DNA of 5,753 bases from Eubacterium sp. CAG:786. GTDB lineage: Bacteria; Bacillota; Clostridia; Oscillospirales; Ruminococcaceae. Positions 1 through 5,331 of the stretch are shown here, piece after piece (position 1 is the first letter of the stretch; the number at the start of each line of letters is the position of its first letter). Location of the stretch: positions 5,578 to 11,330 of the forward strand of contig HF989459.1 in NCBI GenBank assembly GCA_000432175.1. The letters are read 5' to 3'. The translations under genes were made by a program, and so were the position numbers. Below the pieces are notes generated by a model that did no database searches, was not told the origin of the DNA, and saw only the letters and a program-made list of their open reading frames with translations.

Positions 1-15
1 CTGAAGCAGGCGGTG

Positions 16-24
16 TGCTATACA
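16..24 (+). promoter_or_regulatory. Possible extended -10 element upstream of the importer operon
   Basis: The sequence TG-C-TATACA matches an extended -10 box (TGn followed by four of six TATAAT bases). It sits about 105 nt ahead of the binding-protein start, on the strand of the operon. The matching -35 region would fall at or before the left window edge, so it cannot be checked. Treat this as a weak candidate. The true promoter may lie outside the window. Confidence 0.2.
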
Positions 25-41
25 CATTTTCACTCAAACAA

Positions 42-110
42 GGTTTTTAGAGGTGACCAAAATATAAACACATGCGGGCGACCGCAGGAAAAGGCGAAAG
101 CCACAAAACC
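42..110 (+). other. Possible structured 5' leader of the importer operon
   Basis: Three pairings can be drawn by eye. GGTTTT (42-47) can pair with AAAACC (105-110), enclosing two hairpins. The first is a 5-bp stem (73-77 with 82-86) capped by a GCGA tetraloop. The second is a 3-bp stem (93-95 with 100-102) capped by a GAAA tetraloop. The closing helix ends one base before the Shine-Dalgarno of the first gene, so such a fold could influence translation. It does not match any riboswitch consensus I know, including purine, preQ1 and c-di-GMP types. The helices are short, so chance pairing is quite possible. Confidence 0.22.
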
Positions 111-117
111 AGGGAGG
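111..117 (+). promoter_or_regulatory. Ribosome binding site that fixes the binding-protein start
   Basis: AGGGAGG lies 11 nt before the ATG at 129, a little far but acceptable. It supports that ATG over the in-frame ATG at 72. The upstream ATG has only a GAGGTGA-like match about 15 nt away, and starting there would put 19 hydrophilic residues ahead of the lipoprotein signal peptide. Confidence 0.7.
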
Positions 118-128
118 AAAACAAACCA

Positions 129-1256
129 ATGAAGAAGAGATTACTGGCTGCCATCATGGCAGCAGCAATGCTGTTCACCGGCTGTTCCAACGGCAATGGC
201 GGCAGCAATGCAGACAACTCCGGCTCCGCAGCTGATTCCAGCGCTGCAGACAGCACAACCACCAACAGCACCGTAAAGGCTGGCTTCGTTTACATCGGAA
301 GCATCAATGACGGCGGCTACACCCAGGCTCACGACCAGGGCAGACTTGCCATCGAGGCAATGGGCGTTCCCACCGCTTACCGCGAGAACGTTGCTGAGAC
401 CGTTTCCGACTGCTCCAAGGCTATCAACGAGCTGATCGAAGAGGGCTGCAACCTCATCTACACAAATTCCTTCGGCTTCATGGACGCTACCGTTGAAATG
501 GCAAGCGAGCACCCCGACGTAAAGTTCGCTCACTGCTCCGGTTACATGACTGCCGAGAACCTCTCCACTTACTTCGGCAAGGTTTATCAGGCACGTTACC
601 TCTCCGGTATCGTTGCAGGCATGAAGACCGAGAAGAACTACATCGGCTACGTAGCTGCAAAGGCTATCCCCGAGGTTATCCGCGGTATCAACGCATTCAC
701 ACTGGGCGTACAGTCCGTTAACCCCGACGCTAAGGTAGAGGTTATGTTCACCGATACATGGTACGATCCCGCTGAGGAAAAGAGAGCCGCTCTTTCTCTG
801 CTGAACAAGGGCGTTGACGTCCTCGCACAGCACCAGGATACCACTGCTCCCCAGGTCGCTGCACAGGAAAAGGGCGCTTACTGCATCGGCTATAACTTCC
901 CGACCCCTGACGCTGCTCCTGAAGCATATCTGACCGCAGCTTGCTTCAACTGGACTACATTCTACACCGACGACTGCCAGAGAGCTCTCGACGGCACATG
1001 GTCCAGCCGCAAGTACTGGGAAGGTCTTGCAGCTAACATGACTTACCTTGACGACCTGAGCAGCCTCTGCGCTGAGGGCACACAGGATAAGGTTGACGCT
1101 GCCAAGGCTTCCATCATCGACGGTTCCTTTGATCCGTTCACTGGTCCTCTCTATGACACCGACGGCAACCTCAAGGTTGAGGACGGCGTAAGAATGACCG
1201 ACGACGAGATCTGGAACATGGATTGGTTCGTTCAGGGCGTAGTTGCCAACAACTGA
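129..1256 (+). CDS. BMP/PnrA-family ABC transporter substrate-binding lipoprotein, probably nucleoside-binding
   Basis: This 375-residue extracellular lipoprotein should capture the substrate for the importer encoded downstream. Residues 1-18 form a short signal peptide (KKR, then a hydrophobic stretch). The lipobox LFTG-C gives lipidation at Cys19. A Ser/Ala/Asn/Asp-rich tether (about 20-49) follows. The BMP fold begins near residue 50 with AGFVYIGSINDGGY and AHDQGR, the usual opening of this family. QHQDTTAPQVAA (about 234-245) and the FNWTTFY plus LDGTW segment (about 273-291) match the C-lobe motifs that line the purine-nucleoside pocket in PnrA-type proteins. The start at 129 is chosen for its Shine-Dalgarno and signal peptide. 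The gene ends in tandem stops (TGA TAA). All 16 Ile codons are ATC, suggesting high expression. Family assignment is secure. The ligand is inferred from family and operon, and some BMP-family proteins bind other ligands. Confidence 0.93.
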   Translation: MKKRLLAAIMAAAMLFTGCSNGNGGSNADNSGSAADSSAADSTTTNSTVKAGFVYIGSINDGGYTQAHDQGRLAIEAMGVPTAYRENVAETVSDCSKAINELIEEGCNLIYTNSFGFMDATVEMASEHPDVKFAHCSGYMTAENLSTYFGKVYQARYLSGIVAGMKTEKNYIGYVAAKAIPEVIRGINAFTLGVQSVNPDAKVEVMFTDTWYDPAEEKRAALSLLNKGVDVLAQHQDTTAPQVAAQEKGAYCIGYNFPTPDAAPEAYLTAACFNWTTFYTDDCQRALDGTWSSRKYWEGLAANMTYLDDLSSLCAEGTQDKVDAAKASIIDGSFDPFTGPLYDTDGNLKVEDGVRMTDDEIWNMDWFVQGVVANN

Positions 1257-1265
1257 TAATTGAAC

Positions 1266-1306
1266 ACAGGCAGACGCAGGCTGCAACAGGTCTGCGCTCT
1301 GTTTGT
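1266..1306 (+). terminator. Intercistronic hairpin with T-rich tail, probable leaky terminator
   Basis: This hairpin starts 9 nt after the binding-protein stop. The left arm (1266-1279) pairs with the right arm (1292-1306), with one bulged C at 1297 and two G-U pairs. The core is CAGACGCAG against CTGCG(c)TCTG. The base of the stem and the next bases read TTTGTTTT (1302-1309), an imperfect U-tract. A partial terminator or 3'-end stabiliser here would leave the binding protein in excess over the ATPase and permeases, as is common in binding-protein-dependent ABC operons. The broken U-tract suggests leaky rather than complete termination, and I see no new promoter before the next gene. Confidence 0.5.
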
Positions 1307-1342
1307 TTTCACGAGCGGCGCAGCGATGTGCCGTTTGTGAAA
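1307..1342 (+). other. Second strong intercistronic hairpin
   Basis: TTTCAC (1307-1312) pairs perfectly with GTGAAA (1337-1342). The stem continues inward through 1313-1321 against 1328-1336, including CGGC against GCCG, with a few G-U pairs. The result is about 15 bp closing a 6-nt loop. It follows the first hairpin directly and is not trailed by Ts. It is better read as an RNA-stability or processing structure than as a terminator. It ends 16 nt before the Shine-Dalgarno of the ATPase gene. Confidence 0.5.
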
Positions 1343-1358
1343 GCAGGCAGACAAAATC

Positions 1359-1364
1359 AGGAGG
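1359..1364 (+). promoter_or_regulatory. Ribosome binding site that fixes the ATPase start
   Basis: A perfect AGGAGG lies 5 nt before the ATG at 1370. It decides against the upstream in-frame extension to 1223, which would overlap the end of the binding-protein gene and read through both intercistronic hairpins. Confidence 0.85.
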
Positions 1365-1369
1365 AAACA

Positions 1370-2896
1370 ATGGAACCTTACATCAGGCTAACGAATATAT
1401 GCAAGAGTTTTGGTCCCGTGCAGGCGAACAAGAACGTGTGTCTTGAGGTGTGCAAGGGCGAGATAATGGCTCTCCTCGGTGAAAACGGCTCCGGAAAGAG
1501 CACGCTGGTGAACATGCTCAGCGGAATCTACACGCCGGACAGCGGAGAGATCGAGGTAGGCGGCAAAAAGGTGGTTTTCCACTCGCCTAAGGACGCCATA
1601 AAGGCTGGCATAGGCATGATACATCAGCATTTCAAGCTGGTGGACGTGCTCACCGCAGCCGAAAATATCGTGATAGGCAGACCTGGCGGCGTATTCACCG
1701 ATCAGAAGGCGCTCTTCAAGAAAATGCAGGAACTCAGCGACAAATACGGCATGAATGTAGACGCTTCCAAAAAGGTGTACAACATGTCCGTCAGTGAGAA
1801 GCAGTCCGTAGAGATAATGAAGATACTCTATCGCGGCGCTGACGTGCTGATACTCGACGAGCCCACAGCAGTGCTCACCCCGCAGGAAATAAAGGGACTT
1901 TTCAAAATACTGCGCGAGATGAAGGCACAGGGCTGCTGCATTATCATCATCACGCACAAACTCGCGGAGGTAATGGAGATTTCCGACCGCGTGACTGTGC
2001 TGCGCAAGGGTGAGTCCATCATGACTGCGGTCACCGCTGAGTCCACGCCCCAGCAGCTGACGGAAATGATGGTAGGCAGCGCGGTTTCCCTTGATATCGA
2101 GTGCCCGAAGGAGAAGCTCAGCGACGCGCCGGTGCTCTCAGTCAGCGGGCTCTCAAAGAAGTCGTTTGAGGGCGTACCGCTGCTCAATGATATGTCGTTC
2201 GACCTTTACGGCGGCGAAATACTTGGAATTGCAGGCATCGCAGGCAGCGGTCAGAAAGAACTGTGCGAGATAATCGCGGGTCTGATGAAAGCGGACAGCG
2301 GTTCGATAAAATTCGACGGAAGCGAGATACTCGGGCTTTCACCCCGGGCGATACTGCGGCATGGGATCAGCATGAGCTTTATCCCCGAGGACAGACTTGG
2401 CATGGGGCTTGTGGCAGGAATGAGCGTTATGAATAACGTAATCCTGAAAAGCTACAACCGCAACCGCGGACCATTCCTGGACAGAAAGTTCTCAAAAACG
2501 CTTGCCGAGCAGATAGTCAAGGATTTTGACATTTCCACGCCGTCAGTCAACCATGAGGTCAAGAAGCTTTCCGGCGGTAATATCCAGAAAGTTCTGCTGG
2601 GACGTGAAATATGGCTCGCGCCGAAAGTGCTGATAACCGCTTACCCTGTCAGAGGACTGGATATCGGCGCTTCATACAACATCTACCGCGTTCTGAACGA
2701 GCAGAAGAAAAAGGGCGTCGCGGTGCTGTTCATAGGTGAGGACCTTGACGTGCTCAAGAGTATTTCTGACAGACTTATGGTAATTCACAACGGCGAGGTA
2801 GTGGATATTGTCGATCCCCGAAGCGTCACCAAGGAAGATATCGGCATGATGATGCTCGGTCATAAGCCGGGCGAAGAGGGGAGCGAAGCAGTATGA
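1370..2896 (+). CDS. Nucleoside-type ABC importer ATPase with two tandem nucleotide-binding domains (NupA/YufO family)
   Basis: This 508-residue cytoplasmic ATPase powers the importer. Domain 1 (about 5-240) has Walker A GENGSGKST (37-45), Q-loop Gln86, signature-like MSVSEKQ (139-145), Walker B LILDEPTA (160-167, catalytic Glu164) and switch His196. Domain 2 (about 254-500) has a degenerate Walker A, GIAGSGQK (289-296), with Gln295 where Lys is expected. It also has a canonical LSGGNIQK signature (400-407), a Walker B that lost DE (LITAYPVRGLD, 421-431) and GEDLD in place of the switch His. The domain 2 pattern is normal for sugar and nucleoside importers of this class. The less usual point is that the domain 1 signature lacks both glycines. 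One ATP site (Walker A 1 with signature 2) is therefore intact and the other degenerate. Length is typical. The stop overlaps the next start as ATGA, implying translational coupling to the permease. The substrate is inferred. Confidence 0.93.
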   Translation: MEPYIRLTNICKSFGPVQANKNVCLEVCKGEIMALLGENGSGKSTLVNMLSGIYTPDSGEIEVGGKKVVFHSPKDAIKAGIGMIHQHFKLVDVLTAAENIVIGRPGGVFTDQKALFKKMQELSDKYGMNVDASKKVYNMSVSEKQSVEIMKILYRGADVLILDEPTAVLTPQEIKGLFKILREMKAQGCCIIIITHKLAEVMEISDRVTVLRKGESIMTAVTAESTPQQLTEMMVGSAVSLDIECPKEKLSDAPVLSVSGLSKKSFEGVPLLNDMSFDLYGGEILGIAGIAGSGQKELCEIIAGLMKADSGSIKFDGSEILGLSPRAILRHGISMSFIPEDRLGMGLVAGMSVMNNVILKSYNRNRGPFLDRKFSKTLAEQIVKDFDISTPSVNHEVKKLSGGNIQKVLLGREIWLAPKVLITAYPVRGLDIGASYNIYRVLNEQKKKGVAVLFIGEDLDVLKSISDRLMVIHNGEVVDIVDPRSVTKEDIGMMMLGHKPGEEGSEAV

Positions 2897-3966
2897 CCAT
2901 AGCAGACAGAATACACATATCCAAACGCAGCAATGCTTCCAACGCATCGATGGCGCTGACTAACGTCATTGCGATCGTCGCGGCGCTGGTCGCGTCAGGG
3001 CTGATAATGCTGATTATGGGGTTCAATCCCTTTGCGGTTTACGGGAATATCGTCACATCATCGATGTCGTCGGCGTTCAGCGTAAGAGAAACTCTCAACA
3101 CCACGATACTGCTGACGATACTCTCGCTTGGCATTTCGGTGGCATTCCGCATGAAATTCTGGAACATCGGCGCGGAAGGGCAGCTGTACATGGGCGCTTT
3201 CGGCGCAACTCTCATGGCGTTTTCATTCCCGGACCTGCCGGCTGGCGTGCTGCTCCCGCTGATGGGACTTGCGGGCTTTGTTTTCGGAGGTATCTGGGCG
3301 CTTATTCCGGCGCTTATCAAGGTGAAGTTTTCCACCAGCGAAACGCTCGTGACGCTGATGATGAACTACATCGCGATCGCATTCATAGAGTACCTTGAGG
3401 CAGGCCCCTGGAAAGACCCTGCGGCTCTCGGCGCAAATAAAATCGCAAGGTTTGCCGGGAATGCAGTCCTGCCGAGGGTGTTCGGCGTACATGCCGGCTG
3501 GATAGTTACGCTGGTCCTTGTGGTAGTCATGGCGATAATGATGAAGTACTCAAAGATAGGCTATCAGATCGACGTACTCGGCGAGAGTGAAACCACTGCG
3601 CGCTATGCGGGCATGAATACTCTCAAGATAACGCTGATAGCTGTGCTTGTTTCCGGTGGACTTTGCGGAATAGGCGGATTTATGCAGGCTTCTGCGGTCG
3701 AAAAATCGCTGACTGCGCAGCTTTCCGGTGGACTTGGTTTTACTGCGGTGATCACAGCATGGCTTGCAAAGCTGAAACCTCCGGTCATGGTAGTTGTTTC
3801 GTTTGTGTTTGCGATGCTGCTGAACAGCCAGTCCTCGCTGCAGTCCATGGGAATGCCCGCTGCTATGGCAGGTATCCTGCAGGGAATGATCATCTTCTTC
3901 GTGTTAGGCAGCGAATTCTTCATCAACTATCGCATATCCCTGCGCAAGACTGAAAAGGAGGGCTGA
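2893..3966 (+). CDS. ABC transporter permease 1, nucleoside type (NupB/YufP family)
   Basis: This 357-residue inner-membrane protein would form half of the transport channel. A short polar N-terminus is followed by a hydrophobic segment (about 21-43) and then about seven to eight further membrane segments up to about residue 345. Family motifs include FRMKFWNIGAEGQLYMGA (85-102) and GESETTARYAGMN (230-242). The latter is the cytoplasmic loop expected to dock on the ATPase. The start ATG lies inside the ATPase stop (ATGA), with a GAGGGGAG ribosome site 9 nt upstream. Isoleucine ATA codons are frequent, unlike the binding-protein gene. The charged tail (RKTEKEG) is cytoplasmic by expectation. 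Family assignment is firm. The transported molecule is inferred from homologous systems. Confidence 0.92.
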   Translation: MTIADRIHISKRSNASNASMALTNVIAIVAALVASGLIMLIMGFNPFAVYGNIVTSSMSSAFSVRETLNTTILLTILSLGISVAFRMKFWNIGAEGQLYMGAFGATLMAFSFPDLPAGVLLPLMGLAGFVFGGIWALIPALIKVKFSTSETLVTLMMNYIAIAFIEYLEAGPWKDPAALGANKIARFAGNAVLPRVFGVHAGWIVTLVLVVVMAIMMKYSKIGYQIDVLGESETTARYAGMNTLKITLIAVLVSGGLCGIGGFMQASAVEKSLTAQLSGGLGFTAVITAWLAKLKPPVMVVVSFVFAMLLNSQSSLQSMGMPAAMAGILQGMIIFFVLGSEFFINYRISLRKTEKEG

Positions 3967-3967
3967 T

Positions 3968-4927
3968 ATGCTTACTGATATATCATTATTCTTACAGACC
4001 TCTGTGCAGATGGGTACGCATATCCTGTTTGCGATAGTTGGCGGCATAATTTGTGAAAAGGTCGGAAATATGAACCTCGGCATCGAGGGAATGATGCTTA
4101 TGGGTGCTGCTTCGGGCTATCAGGTGGCGTGTGCAACCGGAAATCCGCTGCTGTCGGTCCTTGCGGCAGGTCTTGCGGGACTTCTGGGCGCGCTCATATA
4201 CGCGTTCATAACCATTACGCTGAGGGGAAATCAGGTGGTTACCGGTCTGGTGCTGACGATATTCGGCACGGGCGTCGCAGGCTTTATCGGAAGTTCTGTA
4301 ATGGCTGACGGCGACATTGTTTCCAAGCACACGATACCGGATTCTGTCGCGAATGCATTCAGGGCTTATGACATTCCGGTGCTGTGCGATATTCCGATAA
4401 TCGGAAAGGCGCTGTTCTCTCAGGGAGTGTACGTTCAGGCTGCGATAGTCGTTGCGGTTCTGGCATATTTCTATATGAAAAAGACGCGTTTCGGGCTTAA
4501 CATGCGTGCAGTCGGTGAAAACCCAGGCGCCGCAGACGCAGCCGGAATTAACGTTGCGCTGTATAAGTACGTTCACGTGCTTCTGGGTGGATTTTTGTGC
4601 GGTGTAGGCGGCGCGTATCTGTCAATAGCTTCGCTGACGCAGTGGCAGGAAAATGTGACTGCAGGCTCCGGCTGGATTGCTGTTGCATTGGTAATATTCA
4701 GCACCTGGAATCCTCTTAAGGCTATACTGGCTGCGTATCTTTTCGGTATCCTTCAGGGACTTAAATACAGCATGCAGGGCTGGGGCGTGAGTATTCCGTC
4801 GCAGATACTGACAATGATACCATATGTTGCGACTATAGTCGTGCTGATTTTCATAACCCTTCGCAAGAAACGTGAGCACCAGCCGCCAAAGGCTCTGGGC
4901 GATCCGTATTTCAGGGAAGAGAGATAA
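3968..4927 (+). CDS. ABC transporter permease 2, nucleoside type (NupC/YufQ family)
   Basis: This 319-residue membrane protein pairs with permease 1 as a heterodimeric channel. Family motifs appear in the expected order. They are EKVGNMNLGIEGMMLMGA (30-47), the ATPase-docking loop MRAVGENPGAADAAGINV (179-196), the SGWIAVALVIF segment (234-244) and the C-terminal tail PPKALGDPYFREER (306-319). That tail closely resembles the usual ending of these permeases. About eight hydrophobic segments lie between residues 14 and 297. The start is one nt after the preceding stop, with AGGAGGG (3956-3962) 5 nt upstream and inside the previous gene, so translation is probably coupled. It is the last gene of the operon, and a terminator starts 5 nt after its stop. 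The protein appears full length. Confidence 0.93.
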   Translation: MLTDISLFLQTSVQMGTHILFAIVGGIICEKVGNMNLGIEGMMLMGAASGYQVACATGNPLLSVLAAGLAGLLGALIYAFITITLRGNQVVTGLVLTIFGTGVAGFIGSSVMADGDIVSKHTIPDSVANAFRAYDIPVLCDIPIIGKALFSQGVYVQAAIVVAVLAYFYMKKTRFGLNMRAVGENPGAADAAGINVALYKYVHVLLGGFLCGVGGAYLSIASLTQWQENVTAGSGWIAVALVIFSTWNPLKAILAAYLFGILQGLKYSMQGWGVSIPSQILTMIPYVATIVVLIFITLRKKREHQPPKALGDPYFREER

Positions 4928-4932
4928 CAATG

Positions 4933-4963
4933 ACCCGTGGGTGTTTCCGCTCACGGGTTTTTT
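4933..4963 (+). terminator. Rho-independent terminator of the importer operon
   Basis: ACCCGTG (4933-4939) pairs perfectly with CACGGGT (4952-4958). Up to three more inner pairs (one G-U) leave a loop of about 6 nt. Six Ts follow (4958-4963). It lies immediately after the final permease stop on the same strand. No matching T-run exists on the other strand, so it acts only in the plus direction. Confidence 0.93.
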
Positions 4964-4982
4964 GATATTTTAAGATTTGCTG

Positions 4983-5018
4983 AAAAAACTCCAAAAAAAG
5001 CGAAAAAATTTACAAAAA
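4983..5018 (+). promoter_or_regulatory. Phased A-tracts upstream of the tRNA promoter (UP-like or bent DNA)
   Basis: Four runs of A lie at 4983-4988 (A6), 4993-4999 (A7), 5003-5008 (A6, followed by TTT) and 5014-5018 (A5). Their centres are about 10 bp apart, close to one helical turn, which is the arrangement that gives intrinsic DNA curvature. The array ends 4 nt before the -35 box, where an UP element contacting the RNA polymerase alpha subunit would sit. The sequence pattern is plain. Its effect on transcription is inferred. Confidence 0.6.
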
Positions 5019-5022
5019 CCTA

Positions 5023-5051
5023 TTGACAAATCCGACGAATGATGCTATAAT
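5023..5051 (+). promoter_or_regulatory. Perfect-consensus sigma-A promoter for the tRNA-Arg gene
   Basis: TTGACA (5023-5028) and TATAAT (5046-5051) match both consensus hexamers exactly with the ideal 17-nt spacer. TG at 5043-5044 adds an extended -10. Transcription should begin near 5057-5059, giving a precursor with a leader of about 20 nt before the tRNA. Such a strong, apparently unregulated promoter suits a stable RNA gene. Confidence 0.93.
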
Positions 5052-5053
5052 AT

Positions 5054-5076
5054 ATGAGTGCTCAGGAATGAGTGCT
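5054..5076 (+). repeat. 9-bp direct repeat in the tRNA leader
   Basis: ATGAGTGCT occurs at 5054-5062 and again at 5068-5076, offset by 14 bp. It covers the predicted start site and the 5' leader that RNase P would remove. It may be coincidental or a remnant of a duplication. I know of no function. Confidence 0.45.
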
Positions 5077-5078
5077 AA

Positions 5079-5155
5079 GCGCCAGTAGCTCAGCTGGATA
5101 GAGTATCTGGCTACGAACCAGAGGGTCGGGGGTTCGAATCCCTCCTGGCGTGCCA
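5079..5155 (+). tRNA. tRNA-Arg (anticodon ACG)
   Basis: The complete 77-nt cloverleaf can be read directly. The acceptor stem is 5079-5085 with 5145-5151. The D-stem is GCTC (5088-5091) with GAGT (5101-5104). The anticodon stem is TCTGG/CCAGA (5106-5110 with 5118-5122), and its loop CTACGAA carries ACG at 5113-5115. The variable loop has 5 nt. The T-stem is 5128-5132 with 5140-5144 around TTCGAAT. The discriminator is G5152 and CCA is encoded (5153-5155). A34 would be deaminated to inosine, so the tRNA would read CGU, CGC and CGA. An oddity is that the first acceptor pair is G5079-U5151 rather than G-C. Its own promoter and terminator flank it. The adjacent integrase suggests that the 3' end is an integration target. 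Confidence 0.96.
5133..5155 (+). other. Candidate integration site (attL core) in the 3' end of tRNA-Arg
   Basis: Tyrosine integrases of phages and integrative elements commonly recombine at the T-loop to 3'-end segment of tRNA genes and restore the tRNA with their own copy. Here an integrase gene lies about 180 nt downstream with its 3' end facing the tRNA, as in lambda-type int-att arrangements. The second copy of the core would be at the far end of the element, outside the window, so the boundaries given are a guess. Confidence 0.4.
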
Positions 5156-5159
5156 ACAG

Positions 5160-5193
5160 AAAACCGCTTAACCGTTAGGGTTGAGCGGTTTTT
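5160..5193 (+). terminator. Rho-independent terminator of tRNA-Arg
   Basis: The left arm (5160-5173) pairs with the right arm (5179-5192) in a stem of about 14 bp with one G-U pair and a GTTAG loop. The core is ACCGCT with AGCGGT. Five Ts (5189-5193) end the structure. It starts 4 nt after the CCA end. If an element is integrated at the tRNA, this terminator may be carried by the element rather than by the original host locus. Confidence 0.85.
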
Positions 5194-5220
5194 CTTATGT
5201 CGTAAGAAAAACCGTTCAGC
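5180..5220. repeat. Long inverted repeat overlapping the tRNA terminator
   Basis: Positions 5180-5197 pair with 5203-5220 over 18 bp around the loop TGTCG. The central 12 bp are perfect (CGGTTTTTCTTA with TAAGAAAAACCG) and two G-U pairs lie in the outer part. The left arm overlaps the right arm of the tRNA terminator, so the two hairpins exclude each other. It could serve as a minus-strand structure downstream of the integrase gene, or as a protein-binding palindrome near the attachment site. Confidence 0.7.
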
Positions 5221-5237
5221 GCATTTTCCTCTATTTG

Positions 5238-5258
5238 AGTGCGCCATTAGTGCGCCAT
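5238..5258 (+). repeat. Tandem 10-bp direct repeats, candidate integrase arm-type sites
   Basis: AGTGCGCCAT occurs at 5238-5247 and 5249-5258, separated by a single T, so the copies are offset by 11 bp, about one helical turn. The pair lies between the tRNA 3' end and the integrase gene. In integrative elements, the integrase N-terminal domain binds short direct repeats in this position. The repeat itself is certain. The arm-site role is inferred. Confidence 0.6.
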
Positions 5259-5281
5259 AGAATTTATCCGTAGTATTCGTT

Positions 5282-5306
5282 ATCCGTGCTCAGGCACGGA
5301 TTTTTT
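5282..5306 (+). terminator. Plus-strand intrinsic terminator opposite the integrase 3' end
   Basis: ATCCGTGC (5282-5289) pairs perfectly with GCACGGAT (5294-5301) around a TCAG loop. Six Ts follow (5301-5306). The T-run lies on the plus strand only, so it would stop transcription coming from the tRNA side before it runs antisense into the integrase gene. It lies 25 nt beyond the integrase stop codon. It is poorly suited to ending the integrase transcript itself, because no U-run follows on that strand. Confidence 0.75.
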
Positions 5307-5331
5307 CATTTCAGTCTCATTTTCACTTTAC

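Noticed and set aside
72..128. N-terminal extension of the binding protein to the ATG at 72
   Set aside because: The 19 extra residues are hydrophilic and would precede the signal peptide. The Shine-Dalgarno spacing favours the ATG at 129.
1223..1369. N-terminal extension of the ATPase to the ATG at 1223
   Set aside because: It would overlap the binding-protein gene and read through two hairpins. AGGAGG sits 5 nt before the ATG at 1370, and the typical ATPase N-terminus starts there.
141..1370. 409-residue open frame antisense to the binding-protein gene
   Set aside because: It is in codon register with the real gene. It stays open because that gene avoids TTA, CTA and TCA codons. It has no ribosome site or recognisable domain, and a Val/Ala/Ser/Cys-rich composition. 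The sense frame has clear family motifs.
3663..3953. 96-residue plus-strand frame inside permease 1
   Set aside because: Out-of-frame shadow of a well-supported permease gene, with no ribosome site or family motif.
3992..4576. 194-residue minus-strand open frame opposite permease 2
   Set aside because: No recognisable domain, a His/Arg/Cys-rich composition typical of shadow frames, and no ribosome site. It overlaps a clearly real gene.
5062..5247. 61-residue minus-strand reading frame containing GIRTPDPLVRSQILYPAEL
   Set aside because: This is the well-known false protein produced by translating the antisense strand of a tRNA gene. Its conserved part lies exactly opposite tRNA-Arg, so its many database matches are spurious annotations.
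5238..5258. CRISPR-like or microsatellite repeat
   Set aside because: Only two short copies separated by one base, with no spacer-repeat periodicity. A protein-binding site fits better.
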